A DNA stretch of 41,010 nucleotides from assembly GCA_021828085.1 (NCBI GenBank), contig JAKATE010000002.1:1-41010 (forward strand), read 5' to 3'. A model generated the notes under the pieces. That model worked only from the letters and a program-made list of their open reading frames with translations. It had not been told where the DNA came from and made no database searches. Below, one piece after another: positions 8,555 to 17,644 of this stretch. This DNA is from Thermoplasmata archaeon. Lineage in GTDB: Archaea > Thermoplasmatota > Thermoplasmata > Lutacidiplasmatales > UBA184. The stretch's first letter is position 1. Every line of letters begins with the position of its first letter. The translations under genes were made by a program, and so were the position numbers.

Positions 8555-8827
8555 GCCCTCCGGCACGGCCGGCGGCTCGGTCTTGCGGAGCACGTAGTAG
8601 TGGAGCCGGTCGCACTGGCGCTGGAAGTAGCCGCGCCCCTGCTCCCCGTAGGACTCCCGGAGCACCCGGGCGAGCTCCTGCGCGGAGAGCCCCGGGTCCA
8701 CCACGGGGGAGAACATGCAGGAGAAGACCAGGACGAGACGGCCCTCCATCTCGATACGGTCGGTCTCCGGTGCGCCGCAGAACGGGCAGCGGAGCGGCCC
8801 TTCGCCCGATACGGACCCGGCGGACAT
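8519..8827 (-). CDS. Small CxxC protein of unknown function
   Basis: A predicted 102-residue protein I do not recognise. It has one CPFCGAP motif near residue 15, then a compact region with a CMF tripeptide and a basic segment rich in Arg, Tyr and Gln (YGEQGRGYFQRQCDRLHYYVLR). One Cys pair plus scattered Cys could bind a metal, but this is not established. The ATG at 8827 is preceded by GGATAA about 27 bases upstream on the minus strand, which fits a leaderless promoter. It converges on the sdhE-like gene with a 36-base overlap of coding ends. Codon use resembles its neighbours. It is probably real, but the function is open. Confidence 0.6.
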   Translation of the reverse strand: MSAGSVSGEGPLRCPFCGAPETDRIEMEGRLVLVFSCMFSPVVDPGLSAQELARVLRESYGEQGRGYFQRQCDRLHYYVLRKTEPPAVPEGSGRHGDRAELA

Positions 8828-8850
8828 GAGGGGGGACGAGCCCGCGGCGC

Positions 8851-8860
8851 CCTTATCCCC
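8851..8860 (-). promoter_or_regulatory. TATA-like box for the 102-residue gene
   Basis: GGGGATAAGG on the minus strand is about 27 bases before the ATG at 8827. It fits the spacing seen at other leaderless genes of this window. Confidence 0.4.
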
Positions 8861-8930
8861 TTCGCTCTGGGCACCCGAAGCCACCGAGGGGAAACGGGGA
8901 GGGCACCACGGGCCCCGCCCGGGCTCGGCA

Positions 8931-8940
8931 GGCTTATCAG
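8931..8940 (+). promoter_or_regulatory. TATA-like box for the S53 peptidase
   Basis: GGCTTATCAG ends about 24 bases before the ATG at 8964, with the AT-rich core about 30 bases before it. It supports that start over the longer in-frame extension upstream. Confidence 0.4.
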
Positions 8941-8963
8941 CGTCCAGAGGGACCTTGGGAACT

Positions 8964-11900
8964 ATGGCTCCGGGAGGCCCCTCCCCGCGCCCCGACCCTC
9001 CCCTTCGTCCCGCGGGGGTCGCCCTCGCCCTCCTCGTGGTCCTCCTTCTCTCCTCCTTCGCCGGGGCTCGCCCTGCCGTCCTTCCCTCCCTCCTTGGGAG
9101 CCCTGCCCCACCCTCCACCGTGTCCGGTGCGGAGGTGAGCGGCCCGCTCGAGACCGTCACGCAGTCTCCCACCGCTCCCCTCCCAGGGGCGAAGGTCGTC
9201 GCGGACCCGGTGCCGCTCGCCGAGCGACTCCCGGTCCTGGTCACCCTGCGCTACCGGGACACTTCCGGCCTCACGACCCTGCTCGCCGGTCTCTCGAACC
9301 CCCTCTCCCCCCTCTACCATCACTACCTCACCGCGGCGGAGTTCGACGCAGAGTATTCCCCCTCCGCCACCTCCTACGCGTCCCTCCGGTCGTACCTCGC
9401 CGGCTTCGGGGCGACGGACTTCACCCCCTTCTCTGACCGGACCTCCCTCGGCTTCGTGGCTACGGCCTCGAGCCTGGAGGCGATGTTCCACGTCTCCTTC
9501 GTCGTCTACACGCGCGGGAGCGGAGACTTCCTCGCGACGTCGGGCCCGCCCCGGCTCCCCGCCTCGCTCGCCGCCGGGATCCTCCAGGTGGAGGGGCTGG
9601 ACACCGATCCGGCCCTGGGGGGAGAGGTGGTCTCGGGCCTGGCGCCCGGGCCCGCCGGTACGTCGTCCGCCCGCCCCGGGCTCTCCGGCTACCTCCCCCC
9701 GGTCACCGCCGGCGCCGTGCAGTACGAGTACGCCCCCGACTTCCAGGTGGCGTACGACGAGCTCGGTCTCTTCCAGCAGTCGGGCTTCCCCCGCAACGCC
9801 GTCATCGCCACCATCCTCTGGGCCGGGCAGTACACCGGACCGGGGGCCTCCAGCCCCTACGGGAACCTCACCAACGGGGAGGTCCTGCCGCCGTTCGTTC
9901 CCAGCGACGTGAGCAGCTTCTACAACGAGACGCTTCCACCGGGAGAGCCCGTCCCCATCGCCCGGGGCGTCCCCATCAACGGGGCCCCCGAGCCGGGTCC
10001 GCTCGCCTCGTGGGACGGGATCGGTGCCGCCTTCGAGAACACCCTCGACCTGGAGATGGCCGGCTCCACCGCCCCCGGGGCGAGGCTGTACAACGTCTAC
10101 GGCCCGACGAACAGCTTCCTCAACCTGGACGAGGCCTTCGCCACGGCGCTGAGCCCCCCTTCCAACGAGAGCGGGCTGCTCAACGTGAGCGTGATCTCGA
10201 ACTCCTGGGTGGGACAGGACGTCAACGACAGTTCCTGGTACAGCAGCCTCGAGCAGGCGCAGGCGCGGGGGATCACCGTCCTGGGCTGCTCGGGGGACTC
10301 GGGGGACAACGTGGCCAGCCCCAAGTGGTACGGCTCCCAGGTCTCCTACCCCGCGACGATGGCCTACAACGACTTTGGTACGGTGGCCGTCGGCGGCACG
10401 ACCGTCGGGCTGAGCCCGGCCCTCACGGTCGCCCAGAACATCGTCTGGAACATCTCCGCCGTGGGGGGGGCGGGGGAAGGACCCGCGGGCTCGGTGGGGG
10501 GCATCAGCCTCGCCATCCCCGAGCCTTCCTGGCAGCTCAACTCCTCCGCCAACGTCCTGCTCCAAGGGCGGGGCCGGGGGTGCCGGACCTCTCGGCGCTG
10601 GCGAACAACACCCTGATCACCCTGAGCCTCGAGGGCCACCAGTACCGGGCCACCAACGCCTCCTCGGGGCTGCCGTTCTACTACGCGTGGGGGACGAGCA
10701 TCGCCACCCCTCTCGTGGCCGGGCTCCTGGCCGACATCGACCACGTGCTCGCTTCACAAGCGCAGCCGGCGCTGGGGTTCATCGACCCGGCGCTCTACGC
10801 GCTGGCGGACGAGCAGTATGCCCCGCTGGAGAACTACTCCAGCAACGGCTACACCGTCACGGGGGCCTACAACAGCTCCCTTCCTACCCGGCCCCTCCTG
10901 CCCGTGGTCCAGGGACAGAATCTCGTCTACTCGGCCCGCTACGGCTACAGCCTGGTGGCCGGCTGGGGCTCGTTGCAGGCGTACAACTTCACCATGTACG
11001 AGATCGCCACCGGCGACCTCCCGGGCTCGCGCGGGGTCTTCGGGGTGGAGAACGTCCTCGACCTGAACGCCCTCAACGTCACCACCACCCTGCCCGGCTC
11101 GCGCGGGGGAGGGGTCAACCAGCAGTTCAACGCCTCCGTCCAGCAGAATCTCTTCCTGGCGGATCCCTTCGGTGCGCCGGTCTACTGGGTGCAGAACGTG
11201 ATCTACGTCACCTGGGTGCCCGGGGCGCCGGACGAGTTCGGCCTCACCTTCACCGGTTGGGTCGTCTACCCGTTCTACGGCCTCTACCCCACCGAGACCG
11301 TCTATGAGTACGCCGTCGGGGCCACCTACGTCCAGCGCCTCCCCGCGACGTTCGACGTGAGCACCAATCTCCTCCCGGGGACGGTCCCGGCGGTCGAGTT
11401 CTCGGTCGGCTCGAACTCGCTCACGCTGCCGGTACCGGGAGCGGCCTCGATCATCGGGAGCCTCATCTACCCGTACTCCTGGGACGGGCAGAACTACACC
11501 AACGGCCCGACGCCGAACAACCCGGGCCTGGGGGGCCTCGCCCCGCAGTTCAGCCTGGTGGGGGGACCGAGCTACGGGATCGGGAACTTCCGGAGCCCGA
11601 CCGCGGGGAGCGTGACCTCGCGCCTCCGCCCGTTCGACTCGAACACCTTCGTCAATGCCTCGGTCGCGACCTTCGGGACGAACGTCGACCAGACCGGCGA
11701 GCGCGCCTCGAACCTGAGCTGGACCGCGGGGGCCGGTGGTGCCTGGGACCTCAGCGCGTCCCCCGGTAGCACCCTCCAGGGCATCCTCTCCTACCTGCCC
11801 CCGTCGGCGATCTTCCCGGTGACCTTCCGGGAGACCGGCCTTCCCGCCGGCGCCCCCTGGTGGGTCAACATCACCGGGGTGGGCTCGTTCCAGGGCAGCG

Positions 11901-12721
11901 GCGCGGCGGTGGAGCTCTACATGCCCAATGGGACCTTCACCTACAGCGTCGCCATGGGCTCCTCGAGCTACCGGCCGGCCCCGGGGACCGGCAGCTTCAC
12001 CGTGGACGGTTCCCCGTTCGAGGCGGCCGTCGACTTCTCCCCCCAGACCTACCAGATCCGTTTCCTCGCGGTCGGCCTGCCCGCCACCGTGGGCTGGTGG
12101 CTGAACGGGACCGGCCCCCCGGTGCTCGTCCAGGGGGGATCGGTGACGCTGGACCTCAGGAACGGCACCTACCTCTACACCGCCGTTCCGGAGAACCGCT
12201 CCTGGAGGGCCTCGCCGAGCCAGGGGTACGTCGGGGTCCTGGGCGCCGATGTGAACGTCTCCGTCCCGTTCGTGCCGGTGCTCTTCCCCACCGTGTTCAC
12301 GGAGCGGGGGCTTCCCACGGGCTCGCTCTGGTCGGTGAACGTCTCGGGGACCTACGAGGCCCGGGGGAACACGACCGCCCTCACGATCGACCTCTCCAAC
12401 GGTAGCTATCGCTACCTCATCGCGGCGCCCTCGGGCTACACCCCCGCCCCGGTCAACGGCTCCCTCCGGATCGAGGGGGCGCCGGCGAACGTCAGCGTGA
12501 ACATGACGAAGAACCCGTCGGGGCCTTCCTTCCTCGGGAGGGCGCTGACCGACGTTCTCCTGGGGACCGGCGTTGCGCTGCTCCTCGTTCTCCTCGTGGT
12601 GGGAATGAGCCGGCGGCGTCGCCGTCGCCCGCCTCCCTCCCGACCGTGGTCCCCGCCCGGCCCGGGGATGCCCGAGCCGACCACGTCCTCTCCCGGGGAT
12701 CCCCCGGGGGGGACCGGTTGA
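8964..12721 (+). pseudogene. Secreted S53 (sedolisin-like) peptidase interrupted by a -1 frameshift
   Basis: A large extracellular serine-carboxyl peptidase in two frames. The first frame (8964 to about 10580) encodes a signal peptide (hydrophobic residues ~17-35), a pro-kumamolisin domain (~85-215) and the first half of the catalytic domain, with Glu358 and Asp362 (ENTLDLE) and the oxyanion Asp445 (SGDSGD). The second frame (about 10571 to 12721) resumes with GVPDLSA and holds the nucleophile Ser in WGTS (codon 10697). One extra G in the run at 10576-10580 would restore a 1252-residue protein. Three beta-rich repeats of the FxExGLPxG...NGTY type follow, then a membrane helix and an Arg/Pro-rich tail. 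All catalytic residues survive, so a sequencing error in the G run is as likely as true inactivation. It probably digests protein outside the cell. Confidence 0.85.
11812..12510 (+). repeat. Three tandem beta-repeat domains in the S53 peptidase
   Basis: The C-terminal part repeats a unit of about 75-80 residues that begins FRETGLPAG, LAVGLPATV and FTERGLPTG, each followed by a W-V/W-L pair and a later NGTF/NGTY/NGSY motif. Such repeats are common in Thermoplasmata and Sulfolobales exoproteins, including thermopsin relatives. They are probably stalk or surface-binding domains. Confidence 0.6.
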
Positions 12722-12772
12722 GCTACCCTTCTCCTGACGGAGCGGGGCCCGTGCCGGCTCGTCCGGCGAGCG

Positions 12773-13006
12773 TCAGGCGAGGTCTCCGATCTCCCACGCC
12801 CAGCAGAGCGGGAGCTCCGGGCGTATCTCGATGCGTGGGGGGGCGCGTCCGGTCCCCCCGCAGGTGAGGCAGAGCGCCATCGTCTCCGACAGGCTCCGGG
12901 CCCCGCTATCATACTCCCAACGGCGTTCCACGCCCTCTCCCCGACAGAGGGGACAGGGGTCCGGCTCGTGGGTTTCGGTCTTCAGGTCCCTTCGAGGGGC
13001 GGCCAT
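12773..13006 (-). CDS. Small zinc-ribbon protein (two CxxCxGxG motifs)
   Basis: A 77-residue protein with CPLCRGEG and CLTCGGTG about 30 residues apart. The CxxCxGxG pattern is that of the DnaJ-type cysteine-rich domain, and four Cys should bind one zinc. No J domain or other enzyme domain is present. The function is unknown; possibilities include nucleic-acid binding or a chaperone-like accessory role. A TTAAATA box on the minus strand at 13051-13057 lies about 45 bases upstream of the ATG. The gene stands alone between the S53 peptidase and the TFB operon. Confidence 0.7.
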   Translation of the reverse strand: MAAPRRDLKTETHEPDPCPLCRGEGVERRWEYDSGARSLSETMALCLTCGGTGRAPPRIEIRPELPLCWAWEIGDLA

Positions 13007-13050
13007 GGCTGGTTTCCTCCGTGCTCTGCTAACACTAGGCGCGGGAGTGC

Positions 13051-13057
13051 TATTTAA
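13051..13057 (-). promoter_or_regulatory. TATA box of the 77-residue zinc-ribbon gene
   Basis: TTAAATA on the minus strand stands about 45 bases before the ATG at 13006, predicting a leader of about 20 nt. Confidence 0.5.
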
Positions 13058-13101
13058 CGACCGCTTCCGAAGTAGCGGGAAGGGCCTGCTCGGAGACGGC
13101 T

Positions 13102-13344
13102 TCAGTCCAGGTAGCCGAGCGTCCGCAACCGCTGGGCGATCCGCTGCTCGTCCTCGGCGCTGAAAGGCTCGCCCGGGGCCGAGGTCCCCTCGACGAGGCG
13201 GGCCAGGACGAACTCGACGAACTCGTCGATGCTCCGGAACTCGCTCCCCCGGAGGCGCTCCTCGAGACGCCGGTAGAGCCCCTCCGGGAGGGTGAGCTTC
13301 CTGCGGGGGGTAGGGGGCCCTGGGGCCTGCTCCGCGGCGCTCAC
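13102..13344 (-). CDS. Ribbon-helix-helix-like small protein
   Basis: An 80-residue protein. After a Pro-rich start it has RKLTLPEGLYRRLEERL followed by FRSIDEFVEFVLARLVEG, which matches the strand-helix-helix layout of CopG/Arc-type DNA-binding proteins. The C-terminus has FSAEDEQRIAQRLRTLGYLD, a tail often seen on small archaeal proteins of this type. It would bind DNA as a dimer, and its targets are unknown. The GTG start at 13344 overlaps the TFB stop (GTGA), so it is translationally coupled to the TFB gene and may work with it in regulation. Confidence 0.7.
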   Translation of the reverse strand: MSAAEQAPGPPTPRRKLTLPEGLYRRLEERLRGSEFRSIDEFVEFVLARLVEGTSAPGEPFSAEDEQRIAQRLRTLGYLD

Positions 13345-14294
13345 GGTCGGTTCGACAGGATCCGGCCGATGCGGCGGAAAGCGTGGCGCAGGGTCACGTC
13401 GGTCACCTGGGCCACCCGTGCGATGTCGCTCTGCCGGAGCGGCTCGCCGAGCTCCTGGCTGGCCAGATAGAGCGCGGCGCCGGCCAGCCCGTTCGGGGAG
13501 ACGCCCGACGTGTCCGGATCATCGGTCACCCGATCGAGCAGGTTGAGCGCCCGCGCCACGGTGCGGGAGGAGAGCTTGAGCTCCTCGGAGAAGCGGCGCA
13601 CGTAGGTGGTGAGGCCGACCGGCGGAAGGTCGAGGTTGAGCCCGCGCCTCAACGCCATGTAGGCCCGTCCGAACTCGGCCCGGGTGATCCCGGCGGCCTG
13701 GGAGACCTCGGACCACGTGCGGGGGAGCGAGTAGCGACGGCAGGCCGCGTAGACGCTGGCCGCGGCCGCCGAGGCGGCAGAGCGGCCTCGGAAGAGCTTC
13801 GCCGCCATTCCTTTGCCGAGTACCATGAGACCCGCCTGCTGGATGAGCGGAGGGAGGCCGAGCTGGAGGGAGATGCGGCGGAGGATCTCCTCCCCCTTGG
13901 CACTCCCCCCGGCGCCCGCGCGGAGCCGGCTCCCTTCCCGGGCCCTCCGACGGAGAAGACGGAAGGCCCGCTGCGCCGAGGGGGCGAGCAGCCGGCCCTG
14001 GGCGTCCCGATTGCCCGGGAACTGCGTCTCGGCCGATCGTCGGGGGGAGAAGGGGAGCTGGGCGGGGCCGTGGCCGGTCACCAGGATCCCCTTCGCGCTC
14101 TCCTTGACGGGAGCGGGGCCGAGATCGATCCGAGCGACCTCCAGGACGAGCCCGCAGACGCTGCAGACGACCTCGCCGGTCTGTACATCCTCGACGGGAC
14201 GGGGGCTGCCGCACGAGGAACAAACTCGCCCCGGCTCTTTCGGCTCCAATGGACCTACTGGGCCCGGGAAGGCCGCTTCGGGGAGGGGGCTCAT
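13341..14294 (-). CDS. tfb: Transcription initiation factor B (TFB/TFIIB homologue)
   Basis: A 317-residue general transcription factor that joins TBP-DNA and recruits RNA polymerase. The zinc ribbon has Cys25, Cys28, Cys44 and Cys47 (CSSCG...CSVCG). A linker with few B-finger similarities follows (residues ~55-110), then two cyclin-like repeats: the first with AAASVYAACRRY, the second with GLAGAALYLASQ, ending in a helix-turn-helix segment (QSDIARVAQVTDVTLRHAF) expected to read the BRE. It starts five bases after the preceding membrane-protein gene and overlaps the RHH-like gene. The somewhat divergent linker suggests it could be one of several TFB paralogues, but no other TFB lies in the window. 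Confidence 0.93.
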   Translation of the reverse strand: MSPLPEAAFPGPVGPLEPKEPGRVCSSCGSPRPVEDVQTGEVVCSVCGLVLEVARIDLGPAPVKESAKGILVTGHGPAQLPFSPRRSAETQFPGNRDAQGRLLAPSAQRAFRLLRRRAREGSRLRAGAGGSAKGEEILRRISLQLGLPPLIQQAGLMVLGKGMAAKLFRGRSAASAAAASVYAACRRYSLPRTWSEVSQAAGITRAEFGRAYMALRRGLNLDLPPVGLTTYVRRFSEELKLSSRTVARALNLLDRVTDDPDTSGVSPNGLAGAALYLASQELGEPLRQSDIARVAQVTDVTLRHAFRRIGRILSNRP

Positions 14295-14299
14295 CCCCC

Positions 14300-14839
14300 T
14301 TAAGACTTGGTGCGAACCGGTCGATCCCCCGGGGAGGGCGATACCCCGCGTCCCCGCCTCTCAGGGCCCTTCGGGTTCGGAGCAAGGGCAACCCGGCCCT
14401 GGGCCGGGCCCTGCTGCCAGGCGAGGAGCACGTACCGGAGGGAACTGAGCTCCCGGGACCTGGTGTACGCGAGCCAGTAGAGCGCGATCCCGAGCGCCGC
14501 GAGGAGCGTGACACCTCCGAAGACCAAGCCCCCCAGGCCAGGGGAGCCGGTCGCCCAACCGCTCAAGAGGAGGGCCAACGACCCGCTCACGGTGATGACC
14601 CCCAGGCCGAGGACCCGCCGGTGGAGCTGCGCCCGCGTGGCCCTCTCGATCTGGCGGGCGAGCTCGCCCCACAAGCGCGCTCCCGGGCCGTAGGAGCCGG
14701 GAAGTGCGGTCCCGCAGGCCCGGCACCGCTCGGCGGTCGCGGGGTTGCGGGAGAGGCAGTCCGCGCAGGGATTGCCCTGACCGCGGAGGGCCCTCTGCAC
14801 GCTCTCCAGCGAGGGGGAGGGACCGTCGGTCGCCGTCAT
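14300..14839 (-). CDS. Zinc-ribbon membrane protein with two TM helices
   Basis: A 179-residue protein of unknown function. Near residue 24 a double CxxC motif (CADCLSRNP...CRACG) forms a likely short zinc ribbon. Two hydrophobic segments follow (GLGVITVSGSLALLLSGWA and GLVFGGVTLLAALGIALYWLAY), then a basic tail. Zinc-ribbon plus TM-hairpin proteins are common and poorly understood in archaea. I chose the ATG at 14839 rather than the upstream ATG at 14950, because that one would overlap guaAB by 65 bases and add a low-complexity Ser/Thr/Gly-rich stretch. It lies 46 bases after guaAB and five before tfb, on the same transcript. Confidence 0.7.
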   Translation of the reverse strand: MTATDGPSPSLESVQRALRGQGNPCADCLSRNPATAERCRACGTALPGSYGPGARLWGELARQIERATRAQLHRRVLGLGVITVSGSLALLLSGWATGSPGLGGLVFGGVTLLAALGIALYWLAYTRSRELSSLRYVLLAWQQGPAQGRVALAPNPKGPERRGRGVSPSPGDRPVRTKS

Positions 14840-14885
14840 GCCGGACCCAAGGGTCCCTTCGGTACTTCCGGTCTCGCCCGTCCGG

Positions 14886-15839
14886 TCACTCCCACTCGAT
14901 CGTCGCCGGTGGCTTGTCGGTGAGGTCGAGCAGGACCCGGGTGATCCCACCGTGCGAGGCCCGGGTGATCCTCTCCGCGATCCGGCGCGCGATCTCGGGG
15001 GGGAGCGCCATGGCCGTCGCCGTCATGGCGTCCGTGGACTCCACGACGCGCACACTCGCCGCCAGCCCGTAGGTCCTCACATCCCCCTCGACACCGACGG
15101 TGCGGATCGGAAGGAGCGTGGCGAAGTACTGCCAGGGCCGCGCCAGCCGCCCCTCGTGGACCGCCTGGTCGATCTCCGCCTCCACCTCCGCGCAGGCGAC
15201 GCGGGCGAGCTCGACCCTTTCCGGCGTCACCTCCCCCACCACCCGGACCGCGAGCCCGGGGCCCGGGAAGGGTTGGCGCTCCCACTGCGGGATGCCCAGG
15301 TGACGGGCGACCTGGCGCACCTCGTCCTTGTAGAGGTCGCGTAACGGCTCGACGACGGAGAGCTTGAGGTCCTTGGGGAGCCCCCCCACGTTGTGATGGG
15401 TCTTGATCGTGTCGCGCAAGCTGCCTCCGCTCTCGATCCAGTCCGGGGCGATGGTCCCCTGGACGAGATGAGAGGCCCCGACCCTCCCCGCCTCCTCCTC
15501 GAAGAGTCGCACGAACGTCGCTCCGATCCGGCGGCGCTTCTCCTCGGGGTCGCTGACCCCCCGGAGCACGGAGAAGAACCGCTCCGCGCCCTTGAGGACG
15601 TGGAGTTCCACCCCTACCGAGGAGAGCAGGGCCTCGGTACGCTCGACCTCCCCCGCCCGGAGGAGCCCGGTGTCCACGAAGACGGCGCGCGCTCGATCCC
15701 CGAGGGCCCGCTGGGCGAGCACGGCCGCCACGGTGCTGTCGATCCCCCCCGAGGCCGCCACCACCGCCCGGTGGGGAGCGGGGAGCTGCTGACGGAGGTT
15801 CGCCAGCGCCTCCTTCTCGAAGGCGGCAGGGTCCTGCAC
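14886..15839 (-). CDS. guaAB: GMP synthase ATP-pyrophosphatase subunit (GuaAB)
   Basis: A 317-residue synthetase subunit that adenylates XMP and aminates it to GMP, the last step of guanine nucleotide synthesis. The PP-loop SGGIDST is at residues 30-36. The dimerisation domain shows QPFPGPGLAVRVVGE and the family's C-terminal PPATIEWE. As in most archaea the glutaminase is a separate polypeptide, not encoded here. The GTG start at 15839 is about 27 bases downstream of a CTTAA box, so the transcript is probably leaderless. It heads a four-gene transcript with the membrane protein, TFB and RHH-like genes. Confidence 0.95.
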   Translation of the reverse strand: MQDPAAFEKEALANLRQQLPAPHRAVVAASGGIDSTVAAVLAQRALGDRARAVFVDTGLLRAGEVERTEALLSSVGVELHVLKGAERFFSVLRGVSDPEEKRRRIGATFVRLFEEEAGRVGASHLVQGTIAPDWIESGGSLRDTIKTHHNVGGLPKDLKLSVVEPLRDLYKDEVRQVARHLGIPQWERQPFPGPGLAVRVVGEVTPERVELARVACAEVEAEIDQAVHEGRLARPWQYFATLLPIRTVGVEGDVRTYGLAASVRVVESTDAMTATAMALPPEIARRIAERITRASHGGITRVLLDLTDKPPATIEWE

Positions 15840-15862
15840 GCGTCGGGCGAGGGAGTGGCTCG

Positions 15863-15869
15863 GTTAAGC
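15863..15869 (-). promoter_or_regulatory. TATA-like box of guaAB
   Basis: CTTAAC on the minus strand lies about 27 bases before the GTG start, matching the box spacing before alaS and other leaderless genes here. Confidence 0.5.
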
Positions 15870-15941
15870 CCTTCGCCCCGGTGACCGGGGCGGAGTCCTC
15901 GACGCCCGCAGGGTCTCCGCCGGGGGGCCGTCGCCTTTCTC

Positions 15942-15947
15942 CTTATG
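15942..15947 (+). promoter_or_regulatory. TATA-like box of the ABC exporter operon
   Basis: CTTATG lies about 33 bases before the ATG at 15977 and downstream of the first in-frame start at 15881. It supports the shorter permease. Confidence 0.4.
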
Positions 15948-15976
15948 TCCCGGCCCCTTCCTTCCCGGCCCCGACC

Positions 15977-16702
15977 ATGCGATCCCCCTCCCCAACGGAC
16001 GGACCGTTGTCCATGCTCGGCATCACGGTCCGTCGGTCGTGGGTCACGGGGAGGTTCTTCCTGATCTACGCGTCCGGCATGTCCGCCTTCCTGGGGATCC
16101 TCCTCGCGATCTCCTCCGCCGCGAGCTTCGCGGCGAGCTATCCGCTGCTCCTCCCGATCTTCGGGGCGGTCGGTTCCATGGGGGCGCTCGCGGTCTTCTC
16201 CAGTGACCGGATCAAGGGGGTGCTCGAGTACCTCCTCGCCTACGGGGTCACGCCCCGGCGCCTCTTCGCGGACGTGCTCCTCTCCGGACTGGTGCTGGCC
16301 GCGGTCACGGTGGGGGTGGGAACGGGAGCCGGGCTCGGCGTCTACCTCGCCGAGGGGAACGCGCCCAATCTCTCCCTCGCCCTCCTCCTCGGCGGATACG
16401 GGATCCCGATGAGCTTCGCTTGCTCCGCCTTCGCGGCGACGATCGGGATGTACTGGACAGCGCTCTCCTCGCCGCGGCAGGGGATCAACAGCCCCGTCGG
16501 CCTCGCCCCCTTCCTGGGCATCCTCCCCTCGGTGGGGGTCCTGGTGGTGATCACCGCCCTCGCGGCTGCCGGAGCGCTCAGCTCGTTCGTCTTCCTCCTC
16601 GTCGTGGGGAGCGCCGTCGGGTTCGTGGCCGTCCTGGTGGGGGTCCTCCTCGGGCTGAGCTCGCGCCTGCTCCGCGAGGAGCGGCTGCTCTCCCCGGCCT
16701 AG
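15977..16702 (+). CDS. ABC-2-type transporter permease
   Basis: A 241-residue integral membrane protein with about six hydrophobic segments, beginning with WVTGRFFLIYASGMSAFLG and ending near VGSAVGFVAVLVGVLLGLS. The cytoplasmic loop SSDRIKGVLEYLLAYGVTPRRLF, with its conserved charged and Gly residues, resembles the coupling region of ABC-2 exporters. It should form the membrane channel with the ATPase encoded ten bases downstream. The substrate is unknown. An upstream in-frame start at 15881 would add 32 Pro-rich residues and precede the TATA-like box, so I use the ATG at 15977. Confidence 0.8.
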   Translation: MRSPSPTDGPLSMLGITVRRSWVTGRFFLIYASGMSAFLGILLAISSAASFAASYPLLLPIFGAVGSMGALAVFSSDRIKGVLEYLLAYGVTPRRLFADVLLSGLVLAAVTVGVGTGAGLGVYLAEGNAPNLSLALLLGGYGIPMSFACSAFAATIGMYWTALSSPRQGINSPVGLAPFLGILPSVGVLVVITALAAAGALSSFVFLLVVGSAVGFVAVLVGVLLGLSSRLLREERLLSPA

Positions 16703-16711
16703 GAGCGGAAG

Positions 16712-17602
16712 GTGGCGGCCAACCCCCTTCCCCCACACCCCGCGTCGAACAACGGCAGGAGCGCCATCGACTGCCGCTCGCTGAGCTCGGGCTACCAGGA
16801 CCATCCGGTCCTTCAGGACATCACCTTCTCCATCGACCGGCCGGCCGTCTACGTGGTCCTGGGACCCAACGGGGCCGGCAAGACCACGCTCTTCCGGACC
16901 CTTTCCGGCATCCTCCCGCCCACCCGGGGGGAGGTCCGGATCGACGGGGAACCGGTCCGCCGGCAGAGCTCGCGCAACCGCCTCCACTACCTCTCCCACC
17001 TCGACGGGATGCCGGACGGCCTCAAGGTGGGGGAAGCGCTCCACTTCTACGCCCGCGCCGAGCGGGCGGGGCCTGCGGACGTGGAGCGGGTGCTCGATCT
17101 CCTGGAGATCCGCCCGCTCCGGGACCAGTACCTCTCCCGGCTGAGCGCCGGGCAGCGCAAGCGCGTCTCCATCGCGCGGGTCTTCCTGCGCGAGCGGGAG
17201 ATCTACCTCCTCGACGAGCCGACGAGCAACCTCGACGCCAAGGCGGCGCGGGAGATCCGCGGCCGGATCCTCGAGCTCAGCCACGAGAAGATCGTGCTCT
17301 ACTCCTCCCACAACCTCTTCGAGGCGAGGGAGATCGGGGAGTACGTCCTCGCCCTGCGGGACGGTCGGCTCGCCCGCTTCGACCGGATCGAGAACCTGCG
17401 CACGAGCCGGTTCGTGGTGGGGCTGAAGCTCCTCGAGCCTTCGGCGCTCCTCGAAGGGTACCCCCGCGAGGGGGAGTACTATCTCCGCGAGCTCCCGGGC
17501 CCGGAGGAGGTGCCGACCCTGCTCCACTGGCTCGATACCCACGGGGTCCGCGTGCGCGAGGTCCGGGAGATGGGCAACCCTCTCGAGGACCTCTTCACCT
17601 AG
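16712..17602 (+). CDS. ABC transporter ATP-binding protein
   Basis: A 296-residue ATPase for the permease just upstream. It has Walker A GPNGAGKTT (residues ~51-59), the signature LSAGQRKRVSIA, Walker B IYLLDEPTSNLD and the switch region YSSHN. The core is that of ABC-2 export ATPases (CcmA-like). About 75 residues after the core (GLKLLEPSALLEGYPREGEY onward) form an extra C-terminal domain, possibly for assembly or regulation. The GTG start at 16712 is preceded by AGGAG, and the gene is ten bases after the permease. It is convergent with the GvpD-like ATPase gene. Confidence 0.92.
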   Translation: MAANPLPPHPASNNGRSAIDCRSLSSGYQDHPVLQDITFSIDRPAVYVVLGPNGAGKTTLFRTLSGILPPTRGEVRIDGEPVRRQSSRNRLHYLSHLDGMPDGLKVGEALHFYARAERAGPADVERVLDLLEIRPLRDQYLSRLSAGQRKRVSIARVFLREREIYLLDEPTSNLDAKAAREIRGRILELSHEKIVLYSSHNLFEAREIGEYVLALRDGRLARFDRIENLRTSRFVVGLKLLEPSALLEGYPREGEYYLRELPGPEEVPTLLHWLDTHGVRVREVREMGNPLEDLFT

Positions 17603-17644
17603 GGGACCGGCCGGTCCCACGGCAACGGGAGGCTCCGGGCCGGC

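Noticed and set aside
10566..10590. Programmed -1 frameshift in the S53 gene
   Set aside because: The G run could slip, but there is no clear stimulatory structure I can defend and the simplest explanation is one missing G.
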